The translations under genes were made by a program, and so were the position numbers. From Candidatus Aminicenantota bacterium (GTDB taxonomy: Bacteria; Acidobacteriota; Aminicenantia; Aminicenantales; Aminicenantaceae): a stretch of DNA of 56,072 bases. Each line of letters opens with the position of its first letter. The first letter of the stretch is position 1. Of the stretch, positions 40,910 through 49,516 are shown in pieces. Location of the stretch: assembly GCA_011772475.1 (NCBI GenBank), contig WVZK01000002.1, forward strand, positions 1 to 56,072, in the 5' to 3' direction. A model generated the notes under the pieces. It was not told the origin of the DNA. It did no database searches and saw nothing but the letters and a program-made list of their open reading frames with translations.

Positions 40910-43900
40910 ATGAACAAAAATATTCTTAAAGTCTCCTTAATTTCGCTCCTTGCGATTGGCCTCGTATCCACAAGCTTTGCTCAAGGTAGGCAGACTGGAT
41001 CCATCCATGGTATAGTCTTAGATGAAGAAGGGAATCCTCTTCCAGGAGCTACTGCTACTCTTTCTGGCCCTGCAATGATGGGTACTAAAAGCTATGTGAC
41101 TGGTGTGGCAGGAAAATTCCGATTTGTAGCTCTGTCTCCAGGAGAGTATGAAGTGAAGGTAGAAATGCCAGGATTTAAGCCCTACATAAGAAAAGGCTTA
41201 CGTTGCAGCGTGGGAAAAACGACAGAGTTCAGAATTAGAATGACTATCGCCGCCATCGAAGAGGAAATCACGATCACAGCTGAATCGCCAGTTGTCGACA
41301 TTGAATCATCTAAGTTGAGCGTTCATTATGACACAGATTTCCTGTTAAGTATCCCCCATGCTCGAGACCTGTATGGAATCACGCAATCCCTCCCCGGGGC
41401 TGTAGAAGCTGAATCGGGTAGAGAATATACCAGAATGACATCCATTCTGGGAGGACCGCTCAGGAGCACACTCTACCAGCTTGATGGTGCGATCATGAAT
41501 GATCCCACAACCCATTATATTGCGGCCAACGTTAATGTCGATGTCTACGAAGAAATTGAGACGGCGGTAGGCTCACTTCCGGCTGAAGTTGGATTGACAG
41601 AGGTGGCTGTTGTTAATATCGTTTCAAAGAGCGGCGGGAACAAGTTTTCTGGCTCGGTCAGCGGTTACTACACAGGAAAAGGGCTTGCAGAAGATTTGTG
41701 GTCAGCAGAGCAGATGGAGGCTCTTAATGTCGATCCGCCTAGAAAATATGAGACTTATACAGATTTTTCAGCAAGCATAGGCGGACCAATTATCAAAGAC
41801 AGACTCTGGTTCTTCCTCAACGGACGTCGCATAAGTTGGGAGCAAGACCTTCCTTATACCGCTCATAATCGTATCGCACAAATCTATGACGTAAACCCTG
41901 CTGCATTTCACCCGAATGATCTCTTAGAATATAACCTCGAACATGGCGACTGGATAGGTTTTGTAAAAATGACCTTCCAGCTCTCCCCGAATATAAGGTA
42001 TATGGGTATGTTTCATTTCAACGATGTTTACGAACCCGTCTACTCACTTAGAGTTGGTAATAACCGTGCTTGGGGTTATACTGCTATTGTTGATCATGAA
42101 AAAGTCTACACCACCTCCCATCACTTTAACTGGATTCTGGATCAAAATACCTTCGTGGAAGTTAAGGGAAATTATGTCAACCGCTATTACCCTAATATCC
42201 AACGTCCTGAACTGGCGAATAACTACACTACTTATGACAGAGAAGAAGCTGTATGGTGGGGAAACACCAGTTTGACTGATGATTATTACCGTAAAAGATA
42301 CGGAGCATCCGCTACCATAACCAGATTCCAGGATGATTTTCTTGGGGCGAGCCATGAATTTAAAGCAGGATTTGATTGGGAAAACACCTATTATATCCGA
42401 GACAGGTGTCGTGGCTTTGAACAAGGTGATAATCCTTACTACACGTACTGGAGAAACTTCGCTACTGGAAATAAATATTATGACAGCGCCACATCACCGC
42501 GAGGCCGGCTTTATCTTCGTCCCTATTCGCATCTTGGGGGAGGAATGGTAGGTGAAGACAACACCCGCCGCTACTCGGCTTTCGTTCAGGATTCAATCGT
42601 GAAAGGAAAACTGGCCATCAATATCGGTCTCCGTTTTGACCATTCTTACGCGTACGAACCCGAGCAACACCGCCCTGAGCTCCTCAACTACAAGGTCGGG
42701 CCTGAGTTTTTAAACCCCATCTTAGCAACACCAGATCCCAACATACTCCTTAAAGCCCTTAACGACCAGTATCATAACGATCCGGACGTAGATTTCAATC
42801 AAGTTTCTTGCTTTGATGAGTACACCTATCCTTATAGAAAAACCGTTAGCTTCACAACCCTCTCCCCACGAATCGGACTCGTGTACGATGTGTTCGGTGA
42901 TGGAAAAACAGCCATCAAGGCCTCCTTTTCCCGCTACGTCGAATCTATCTGGTCAGGCAAATACAATGCGCCCCAGCTCTTCGGCAAAACCATTAGATGG
43001 AGATGGTACGACTTGAACGGAAATGAATACATGGACCTTCCTCGACCATCAACGACTTGGGCTGTTCCTGTTGATACTCAGTACCTTGACGATGGGGTCA
43101 CTTATGATCCAGACGGCGATGGTGAGGCAGGAGACAGGTACAGATTGATGTCCTATACAAACATGGATCCCGACCAAGTCTATTACCAAGATGTCAAAGC
43201 ACCCTATATGCATGAGTTTATACTCGGAGTCGAACAGGAAGTGATGGAAAATTTCAGGATTGGAGCCCAGTTTATCTACAAGGTGAACAAGAACCTCACC
43301 GAGGACATAGATCCAAACAACGGCTACGATCCTAACGACACCGATACCTGGGTGCCTTTCACGGTTACAGATCCTGGCTGGGATGAAGAATGGGGAACAG
43401 GTGATGACCAACAGCTTACCGTCTATGGCCTGCATGAGGATGCCCCGGCTCAAAATTATATAGGCACAACCCCGTCTGAGACCAAGAGGGAATACATAGC
43501 TGGTGTGCTGACATTCGATAAGAGAATGTCAAACAACTGGCAGTTCAAGGGCTCGATCATCTACAGTGCCTTTAAGGGTAATGCTGACCCTCGATACGGT
43601 GCAGCAGAAGGAGAGACTGCGTTTCTCGATAATCCCAATACGCTGATAAATGCCTATGGCCGTATGCCTTACGACCACCCCCTGCAGATAAAGCTCATGG
43701 GAACAGTCATGCTCCCCTTGGATTTCGTGGTCACTGCCTATTTCCAACATCGGAGCGGAAGCCCCTGGGGAAGAAATTTAGACCGGGTCTATCTCCCTGA
43801 TGGTGCGCCCGTCCAATCGGATTATGCGAGCAGCGTCAATGCTGAACCTGTAGGAACCCGAAGAAATCCCACACGCACCATGCTGGATATGAGAGTGGAA

Positions 43901-44116
43901 AAAAGCTTCTCTTTTGGCAAATATGGGAAGCTGAGTCTCTATATGGATATCTTTAATGTCGGAGCGAGAAGAACACTCAGTGTAAACCGTAATCCAGATG
44001 CAGAACTCGATTTCTTCGCTGATCCGCCCACCTACGAACCAGACCCGAACTATGGACGGATTAACAGTGTAGGTGGAGTCCGCCATATTCGCTTTGGCTT
44101 TAGGTGGAGTTTCTAG
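40910..44116 (+). CDS. Oar-like TonB-dependent receptor with carboxypeptidase-regulatory domain (paralogue 2)
   Basis: 1068 residues with the same architecture as the receptor at 34.0 kb. It has a signal peptide (ending TSFAQG), the regulatory-like domain (GSIHGIVLDEEGNPLPGATA; GKFRFVALSPGEYEVKVEMPG), a plug (ESPVVDIESSKLSVHYDTDF; YQLDGAIMNDPT; EIETAVGSLPAEVGLTEVAV) and a barrel ending in RFGFRWSF. Barrel strands and periplasmic turns are strongly conserved with paralogue 1, while the outer loops differ, which suggests different ligands. It is co-transcribed with the GntR regulator. Ligand unknown; peptide or glycan uptake is typical of the group. Confidence 0.9.
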   Translation: MNKNILKVSLISLLAIGLVSTSFAQGRQTGSIHGIVLDEEGNPLPGATATLSGPAMMGTKSYVTGVAGKFRFVALSPGEYEVKVEMPGFKPYIRKGLRCSVGKTTEFRIRMTIAAIEEEITITAESPVVDIESSKLSVHYDTDFLLSIPHARDLYGITQSLPGAVEAESGREYTRMTSILGGPLRSTLYQLDGAIMNDPTTHYIAANVNVDVYEEIETAVGSLPAEVGLTEVAVVNIVSKSGGNKFSGSVSGYYTGKGLAEDLWSAEQMEALNVDPPRKYETYTDFSASIGGPIIKDRLWFFLNGRRISWEQDLPYTAHNRIAQIYDVNPAAFHPNDLLEYNLEHGDWIGFVKMTFQLSPNIRYMGMFHFNDVYEPVYSLRVGNNRAWGYTAIVDHEKVYTTSHHFNWILDQNTFVEVKGNYVNRYYPNIQRPELANNYTTYDREEAVWWGNTSLTDDYYRKRYGASATITRFQDDFLGASHEFKAGFDWENTYYIRDRCRGFEQGDNPYYTYWRNFATGNKYYDSATSPRGRLYLRPYSHLGGGMVGEDNTRRYSAFVQDSIVKGKLAINIGLRFDHSYAYEPEQHRPELLNYKVGPEFLNPILATPDPNILLKALNDQYHNDPDVDFNQVSCFDEYTYPYRKTVSFTTLSPRIGLVYDVFGDGKTAIKASFSRYVESIWSGKYNAPQLFGKTIRWRWYDLNGNEYMDLPRPSTTWAVPVDTQYLDDGVTYDPDGDGEAGDRYRLMSYTNMDPDQVYYQDVKAPYMHEFILGVEQEVMENFRIGAQFIYKVNKNLTEDIDPNNGYDPNDTDTWVPFTVTDPGWDEEWGTGDDQQLTVYGLHEDAPAQNYIGTTPSETKREYIAGVLTFDKRMSNNWQFKGSIIYSAFKGNADPRYGAAEGETAFLDNPNTLINAYGRMPYDHPLQIKLMGTVMLPLDFVVTAYFQHRSGSPWGRNLDRVYLPDGAPVQSDYASSVNAEPVGTRRNPTRTMLDMRVEKSFSFGKYGKLSLYMDIFNVGARRTLSVNRNPDAELDFFADPPTYEPDPNYGRINSVGGVRHIRFGFRWSF

Positions 44117-44128
44117 ATCAGGAAAAAA

Positions 44129-44152
44129 GAGGGAGGGAGAAATCCCTCCCTC
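44129..44152 (+). terminator. Terminator-like stem after receptor 2, without U-tract
   Basis: GAGGGAGGGA - GAAA - TCCCTCCCTC, the same stem as behind receptor 1, but followed by ATGCTCCCTCATCC instead of a T-run. It is probably a weakened terminator or 3'-end stabiliser. Confidence 0.55.
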
Positions 44153-44170
44153 ATGCTCCCTCATCCCCCG

Positions 44171-44372
44171 CTGAAACTCAATCCTTGCAGTCATAGAGAG
44201 ATAAGAAAAAGCCTCTCTTTTGAAAATCTTAAAAAAAACATCCAAGAAGGATATTCTGCTGGTGAAATGATAAGCATCCCTTTAGAAAAAGGAATAAATA
44301 AAATCTATTTTTCTTCTGGATAATATCAAGCAGAAAAGACTACGCAAACTGGATATTATCAAAATAAAATAA
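44171..44372 (+). pseudogene. Decayed 3' end of a GWxTD lipoprotein gene
   Basis: Translation from 44189 gives SHREIRKSLSFENLKKNIQE, then MISIPLEKGINKIYFSS and, after a one-base shift near 44320, NIKQKRLRKLDIIKIK with a stop at 44370-44372. The intact genes at 48-50.6 kb end with ENRVIRKHISSENLNKN, VVPLNIGKNEIYFSV and DNIRKKRLRKLDIVEIEK. The match is residue-by-residue over ~60 positions, so this is a broken GWxTD copy lacking its 5' three quarters. It abuts receptor 2 and the convergent TPR gene. Confidence 0.8.
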
Positions 44373-44373
44373 T

Positions 44374-45390
44374 TTAGCCCTCCTCTCCGCCCCTTTTTTC
44401 CTTCTTCATCTTTTCAAGCGTTGCGACGATATTTTTCACGCTCGGCACTTCAGGATTTTCTGGGTCCATTTCGATGAACTTATTAAAATACTCAAGGGAC
44501 TTATTGAAATCACCCTTGTTGAGGTAAACATACCCTAATTTCATATAAGGCTTGGACCAATCCTTTTTAATCTTTATTGATAACTCAAAATATTTGATAG
44601 CCTCGTCAACTTCTTGGTGAGAGAAAAGCACCTCAGCCACGTTGTAGGCAGCCACTTCATCTTCTGGTGAAATATCTAGACCCTGGGCGAAATATTTCTG
44701 AGCTGTCTCAAAATCTTCTTTTCGAATGTAGATTTCTCCAAGCCCAGTAAAAGCCCGCAAACTGGCTTGTGGATCTTTTTTATAACCGCCAAAATTTTCT
44801 ATAGTCTTGTCCAGGATAAGCTTAAACTCTGCTTCAGCCTTATCCAATTCTCCTTTTTTGAGGTAGCAGGTTCCAATGTTGAGATGAGTATGGTAAATCT
44901 CTGGGTATTTAAGCACGAATTCCTCAAACACGACCAAGGCCTCATCATACTTCTCTTCTTTAAGGAGAAGATTTCCTTTATCGAACAACTCGAAGGATTC
45001 CTCGTCCGACATACGGGGAGCAAACTCGGTCAGTTTCTTAAGCTTAAAGGTGATTGGGGGACTTTTCCTGAGCTGGCGGACATACTTATTTATATAAGAA
45101 CTGGTATAGCCCTTCTTTGTAGCTGTTATTCGCCAATTGCCTGTTCCCATCCCGGCCACAGCAAAGCGCCCCTTTTTATCGGAATAGCCCTGGAGTTTTG
45201 TTTCGTATTCCAAGCTTTCCGCAACAATCAAAACTCCTTCCAGAGGCTGTCCTTTCTCATCGACAACAGTTCCACTAATCCTCCCTTTCCCCATGTGCTC
45301 CTGAGCTAACACAGCCAGAACCGCTATAGAGATAAAAAATAATATGAAAATACACAAGTTTAAGAGTCTATTTTTTTGGATGGGATTCAT
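44374..45390 (-). CDS. Secreted carboxypeptidase-regulatory-like domain plus TPR protein
   Basis: 338 residues. A signal peptide (FILFFISIAVLAVLAQ) is followed by a carboxypeptidase-regulatory-like beta domain (~35-115: GRISGTVVDEKGQPLEGVLIVAES; GRFAVAGMGTGNWRITATKKGY), the same domain type that begins the TonB receptors. Five TPRs (~130-315) come next: YDEALVVFEEFVLKYPEIYHTHLNIGTCYL, KPYMKLGYVYLNKGDFNKSLEYFNKFIEMDP. The C-terminus is Lys/Glu-rich. It is likely periplasmic and may dock with receptor or GWxTD proteins; this is inferred from shared domains and position. AGGAGG stands 5-6 nt before the ATG. It lies 80 bp downstream of the GWxTD-TPR gene in the same direction. Confidence 0.78.
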   Translation of the reverse strand: MNPIQKNRLLNLCIFILFFISIAVLAVLAQEHMGKGRISGTVVDEKGQPLEGVLIVAESLEYETKLQGYSDKKGRFAVAGMGTGNWRITATKKGYTSSYINKYVRQLRKSPPITFKLKKLTEFAPRMSDEESFELFDKGNLLLKEEKYDEALVVFEEFVLKYPEIYHTHLNIGTCYLKKGELDKAEAEFKLILDKTIENFGGYKKDPQASLRAFTGLGEIYIRKEDFETAQKYFAQGLDISPEDEVAAYNVAEVLFSHQEVDEAIKYFELSIKIKKDWSKPYMKLGYVYLNKGDFNKSLEYFNKFIEMDPENPEVPSVKNIVATLEKMKKEKRGGEEG

Positions 45391-45470
45391 TCCAACCTCC
45401 TATTTCACACCAAAATGAATCTTTCCAGTACATTCGTTTTTTTCTATATTATCTTTGACTCCTCTTTTAA

Positions 45471-47564
45471 TTATTTTTTTCTCTCTTCCCCATATTTTTC
45501 CCTTAAAGCGTCGACTTTCATTTTTATTTGAGGCTGCTCCGGATTTATCTCTAGAGACCTTTCCCAAACATCCAAAGCTTCTTTATAATCGCCAAGCTTG
45601 AAATAGCATTCTCCCAAGGCGTTGAGTAGATTGATATTGAGGCCATAATGGGAAATGGCTCTGTCATAAACGTTAACAGCCTTTTTCAGCTCTCCCATTT
45701 CCAGGTAGGCCGTGCCCATTATGTAAAATACTTCATATTTTTGTGGCGGAGATTGGGTTAAAAAGGGAAGTAATACAGACTCAATTTTTTCGTATTCGGC
45801 TAAATTCATATAGGCTTTGGCCAAACTTAGAGCAAATTCATTAGAGTCAGGTTTGCTCTGGAACGCCTCCTCCAAGAATCCCAAAGCCTCTGCAATTTTT
45901 CCGCTATTGAAAAGTTGAGTTCCTATTAAATACCCATAAATTGGGTCTTTAGTACCAAGCAAGAGCTTAGAATAAATCCAGGGGCGAGCGAAGGCTTCAA
46001 GATAAGTAATATCAAAATCTTCACTATCAGATAGGATTTCCCGACCATCAACAAAAAGAGAAACTTGAAGCCGATAATGGTCTGGGGTGAATTCCTGAAG
46101 AGAGAACTGCTCAATCAGACTTGGCAACTCTGCGTATTCATTGATTTTTCTTGTGTCGCTTCGAAACTCTTCGCCTTTCTTAAAAAAGGTATATTTGATT
46201 TCTCCTTTTTCTCTTAAAACTGGGCTTAAACCATGAATCTGGAAAGCAACGGCCATAGTGTCTTGCTTGAGGAACACTCTATTGCCCTGGAAATAAATTT
46301 GATATGCCCCCATTTGAAAAGGCCTGAGTTTATTTTGTTCTGTTCCCCGTCTGTTCACATTGTAGCCTAAAATAAGCGACGTCATCTGCAAGGCTTCCTT
46401 ATCCTGAGGAATGATGAGGTCTCGTTCCAGAGAAGTAAATTCTTTGGAGACTTCATTTTTGACTAATACGGATAACTTATAATTCCCGGGGATAAGAGGA
46501 AACATATCATGGATAGAGAAGGGTCTGTGGCTTAAATCCTTTATCTGCTCATCGTCGAACTCCAAAGGCACTTCCTTTTCAAACTGATAAATTCTCTTGC
46601 CTTCAGTATTTGAGACTGTTCCATTGAGCTTAAGAATGGTGTAGTATTTATTTTCGTATAAATCCACAGAAAGCCTTTTTGGTTCAATTGCATAGTGGAC
46701 AAAATAAATTCCTGAAATATCTTTAATGACTTTTACCAGAGAGTAACTGTCAATGTAATTCGCTGAATACTCCACCTCCACAATGTCTTTGTATTCGAGA
46801 AATTTCTGGGCATATTTCTCTTTGACCTGCTTCGCAGGAACTCTCTCAACTTTTTGAATCAACAGATCAGAAACCATGGATGGACGCCCAAAAGAAGCAG
46901 AATCCTCACCTGGGATAAGAGTGAGGGAGACTTCAGCCAGTTCTGGCTCAAACTTCCTGAGCTGCTCATAGGCTCCTAAGTAATCATAGGGATCGACATA
47001 AATATTGGGCATGAGAGCCTGAGGGCCATCCTTAAGGGGACTGTAAAGTCTGTATTCCCCAAGGCTCCCTTTTTGGAAAAAAACAAGATGAAAGCCAGGA
47101 GGAAGACCTATGTCTGTCTTCCCTTGGTAAAACCAGACTACAGATGGATAAGTCATGGTTGTTCCTTCAAACCTTTGAATGTCATTGGGCTCTCCCAAGA
47201 TGATGTAGATACGCCCTCGGTCAGTTCTCCAGCCAGGTTTGGGCGTCCCCCGACCAAAAAAGCGGTTGGCATAATTGATACGGCGATAGTGCTCTTCTTT
47301 GGATTCATTTTCAGGAGTAGCTTGAGTCGGATCTCTATGTTTCCAGAAGGCCTCGATGAAAAGGTCCCTTTCTCGATCCGTTTTAAGCATTAAAAATACT
47401 TCTCTCTCGAGGGGAACAATAATATAAACCACCTCTTCTTCAAGCCACTTTTTGTATTTTTCAGGCAAATCTTTGGGAGACAGCTTCTCGGCGTGAAGGA
47501 AGAAAGGAGACAAAAAAGACGAAATTAAGATGGCAAGAACTGCTTTTTTCCCCCTCTTTATCAT
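45471..47564 (-). CDS. GWxTD-domain protein with C-terminal TPRs
   Basis: 697 residues. A signal peptide (AVLAILISSFLSPFFLHA) is followed by the GWxTD domain (~30-160) with FWKHRDPTQATPENESKEEHYRRINYANRF and the name-giving GWRTDRGRIYIILGEPND, then WFYQ. A long beta-rich middle (~200-530) carries repeated Ig-like strands; the end (~560-690) has four TPRs (YEVFYIMGTAYLEMGELKKAVNVYDRAIS; GECYFKLGDYKEALDVWERSLEINP). GWxTD proteins are envelope proteins of unknown function found mainly in Bacteroidota, Acidobacteriota and related groups. The start has no ribosome site and lies 7 nt after a good -10 box, suggesting a leaderless message. Confidence 0.85.
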   Translation of the reverse strand: MIKRGKKAVLAILISSFLSPFFLHAEKLSPKDLPEKYKKWLEEEVVYIIVPLEREVFLMLKTDRERDLFIEAFWKHRDPTQATPENESKEEHYRRINYANRFFGRGTPKPGWRTDRGRIYIILGEPNDIQRFEGTTMTYPSVVWFYQGKTDIGLPPGFHLVFFQKGSLGEYRLYSPLKDGPQALMPNIYVDPYDYLGAYEQLRKFEPELAEVSLTLIPGEDSASFGRPSMVSDLLIQKVERVPAKQVKEKYAQKFLEYKDIVEVEYSANYIDSYSLVKVIKDISGIYFVHYAIEPKRLSVDLYENKYYTILKLNGTVSNTEGKRIYQFEKEVPLEFDDEQIKDLSHRPFSIHDMFPLIPGNYKLSVLVKNEVSKEFTSLERDLIIPQDKEALQMTSLILGYNVNRRGTEQNKLRPFQMGAYQIYFQGNRVFLKQDTMAVAFQIHGLSPVLREKGEIKYTFFKKGEEFRSDTRKINEYAELPSLIEQFSLQEFTPDHYRLQVSLFVDGREILSDSEDFDITYLEAFARPWIYSKLLLGTKDPIYGYLIGTQLFNSGKIAEALGFLEEAFQSKPDSNEFALSLAKAYMNLAEYEKIESVLLPFLTQSPPQKYEVFYIMGTAYLEMGELKKAVNVYDRAISHYGLNINLLNALGECYFKLGDYKEALDVWERSLEINPEQPQIKMKVDALREKYGEERKK

Positions 47565-47570
47565 ATCTCT

Positions 47571-47599
47571 ATTCTAATCTCTTCCCCTGTATATATCAA
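47571..47599 (-). promoter_or_regulatory. Sigma-70-type promoter of the GWxTD-TPR gene, leaderless type
   Basis: Minus strand: TTGATA (47599-47594), 17-nt spacer, TAGAAT (47576-47571). The expected transcript start falls on the A of ATG 47564. Confidence 0.5.
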
Positions 47600-47846
47600 G
47601 GAAGAAGTCAATTCAAATTTGGAATAACAAGACCGGAGGCTTTTTGATAGGCAGGAGGATGTGGTGTATAAGAATATGAATAATTGAAGATAGAAGGTTG
47701 TTCGCAAAGCAGAAAGCCAGTGAGAAGCAGGGACAGAAATGATCCGAATAAGCTTGAAGTGCGACAGCGTGTTAGCTTGGGGAAGAGAAAAAACAAGTCG
47801 CTAAATTAGAAAAGGAATAAGGAGGAAAGACTCCCTCTTATTTACC
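47600..47846. other. Intergenic stretch without a convincing gene
   Basis: Between two divergent GWxTD genes. Short frames exist on both strands but none has a ribosome site or recognisable sequence. The only structure seen is an imperfect hairpin at 47816-47842 (AATAAGGAGG ... CTCCCTCTTATT). Confidence 0.5.
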
Positions 47847-47875
47847 TTGAAAAAAGAGAAAGGCTAATTTATAAT
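47847..47875 (+). promoter_or_regulatory. Sigma-70-type promoter of GWxTD lipoprotein 1
   Basis: TTGAAA (47847-47852), 17-nt spacer, perfect TATAAT (47870-47875), 85 bp before the ATG at 47961. No -24/-12 element is present here, unlike at the paralogue downstream. Confidence 0.6.
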
Positions 47876-47960
47876 CAATGCAAACTAAAAACAGACACTC
47901 TAAAAATTGATATTAAACCAAATTTTCTGTTAAACAAAATTATGTTTCCAAAAAAATAGC

Positions 47961-49031
47961 ATGAAAAAAAGTCACGGTCTCCGCTTGCCTCTCGTGGTTG
48001 TTGTCCTTCTGGTCTATTCGGCATGCGCTTCTTCTTATTATAAAATCTTAAAACCTCCCGTTGATGCCAACAGCCAGAAATTCTTGGATCTCATCCGCTA
48101 TATCGTCACCTCTCAGGAAGAGAGAATTTTTCGGGAAATGCCTCCTGAAGACCGGGGCGAGTTTATCATGGATTTCTGGGCAAGGCGTGATTCAGACCCA
48201 TCAACCCCTGAAAACGAATTCCGCTCAGTATACTACACAAGGCTGGCTGTGGCTGATAAAGCTTTCCGGGCAGGCATTCCAGGCTGGATGACTGATAAAG
48301 GAAGAATCTATATCCTCCTCGGTCCTCCCACGGATGTCATAAGAAAGACTATGGGAGATAAATCAACAGAAATCAGTAGAAATCAGAGGGAACTCAGCAC
48401 AAATATACTGGAGGAAGGAACCTTTACTGAAAGACCGACAGATATCTGGATATACAACCAGTACCCAGATTATTTCGCCGGGCCACTGCGCCTCACTTTT
48501 GTCGATTATGAAGGCACAGGGAATTACAAATTAACGACTGATGTAGAAGTGAAGCCTTTTTCCATGATGTCCCCTGTCCAGAGTGATCCCGATACGGAAA
48601 AGTACCAATGGATAGGAGAAATAGAGGGGAGTGAATCTCTTCCTGCCTTTCTTCCCTTTCTTGATTACTCCAAATCTTTGGGCGAAATACAAAAAAATAA
48701 GGACGGAACCTATACTGTTGAGTGTTCCTTTGATATTCCTTACCGAGCCATAAGATATCGCAAAAAAAATGATGGATGGGATTACGACTTAGAATTTAGT
48801 ATAGAAGTCAAGTTCGTCGGAGAAAAAAGCTTTTACCGACAAAACAAGGTAATAAGAAAGCATATTTCTAGCGAAAATCTTAAGACAAATATCTACCAAA
48901 AGTACACTATCATGGAAAGCTTTTTAGTTCCTTTGAATAAAGGAAAAAACGAAATCTATTTTTCGGTTCGTGATAATATCCTCCAAAAAAGACTCCGCAA
49001 ACTAGACATTGTTGAGATTAAAAAGGAATAA
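47961..49031 (+). CDS. GWxTD-domain lipoprotein, tandem paralogue 1
   Basis: 356 residues. The lipoprotein signal is LVVVVLLVYSAC (Cys ~22). The GWxTD domain (~35-165) has IFREMPPEDRGEFIMDFWARRD, STPENEFRSVYYTRLAVADKAF and GWMTDKGRIYILLGPPTDVI, then DIWIYNQYPDYF. The C-terminal half is a beta-sandwich-like domain with YTVECSFDIPYRAIRY and WDYDLEFSIEVKF, ending DNILQKRLRKLDIVEIKK. It lacks the TPR part of the convergent relative. Function unknown; the lipid anchor and domain suggest an outer-membrane-associated role. It is the first of two tandem copies sharing ~75 % of residues by eye. Confidence 0.88.
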   Translation: MKKSHGLRLPLVVVVLLVYSACASSYYKILKPPVDANSQKFLDLIRYIVTSQEERIFREMPPEDRGEFIMDFWARRDSDPSTPENEFRSVYYTRLAVADKAFRAGIPGWMTDKGRIYILLGPPTDVIRKTMGDKSTEISRNQRELSTNILEEGTFTERPTDIWIYNQYPDYFAGPLRLTFVDYEGTGNYKLTTDVEVKPFSMMSPVQSDPDTEKYQWIGEIEGSESLPAFLPFLDYSKSLGEIQKNKDGTYTVECSFDIPYRAIRYRKKNDGWDYDLEFSIEVKFVGEKSFYRQNKVIRKHISSENLKTNIYQKYTIMESFLVPLNKGKNEIYFSVRDNILQKRLRKLDIVEIKKE

Positions 49032-49080
49032 CTATACAAGTTTAATCAAATCCAATCCAACCCCTCCACACGAAAAAATC

Positions 49081-49107
49081 AAAAAATTGAATTAAATTCA
49101 TTTTTTT
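49081..49107. terminator. A/T-only bidirectional hairpin after GWxTD gene 1
   Basis: AAAAAATTGAAT - TAA - ATTCATTTTTTT: a symmetric stem flanked by A- and T-tracts, 50 bp after the stop codon. It could terminate transcription on either strand. An identical copy follows GWxTD gene 2. Confidence 0.4.
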
Positions 49108-49381
49108 GGATTAATTTAGTACCTCGCTCTAACCTTCGGTTCCGCATTTAAAATTGCATTTTGGGAATCTTATTCTATATACAGAAAATAGTATAGTAAA
49201 AACAGTATTTATTCCACTTGCCAGGTTAAGCTAAATTATTCTAAATCAGCAAGTTACGAAGGATTAGCGAGCGTAATTTGCTAGTTCTGCCCATGATTTT
49301 CATAAAATTCAACCAACCTAAAAATTGTTTTAAATCTATTATTTTCAAGTAATTACGTATATTAATTAGAAAAAAGTAATT

Positions 49382-49397
49382 TGGCACTAAACTTGCC
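49382..49397 (+). promoter_or_regulatory. Sigma-54 promoter of GWxTD lipoprotein 2
   Basis: TGGCACTAAACTTGCC: GG and GC 12 bp apart, five of the six bases of TGGCAC-N5-TTGC kept. The predicted start is ~49409, ~108 nt before the ATG. Confidence 0.7.
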
Positions 49398-49516
49398 TAT
49401 AATAAGTAACTTATGTTCGCAATAATGGGGCCAAAAACATTATCTGCTGAAAAGAAGATTTAAGGGACCAGCTGATCCTACACTTCAAGGCAAAATTATG
49501 TTTTCAAAATAAGATA

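Larger units (their letters stand above)
49032..49400 (+). repeat. Non-coding part of a tandem duplication, copy A
   Basis: The region after GWxTD gene 1 resembles that after GWxTD gene 2 (50639-50999) along its whole length: the shared start (CTACAAG...AATCAAA), an identical 26-base core around GAATTAAATTC, CTAAATT/AATTAATT and TTCATAA blocks, and the sigma-54 element at the right end. The duplicated unit is therefore gene plus downstream regulatory DNA, ~1.5 kb. Confidence 0.65.

Noticed and set aside
47608-47796. Minus-strand 62-codon frame between the divergent GWxTD genes, with a hydrophobic start
   Set aside because: Looks superficially like a signal peptide but has a TTG start without ribosome site and a low-complexity Ser/Leu/Tyr body.
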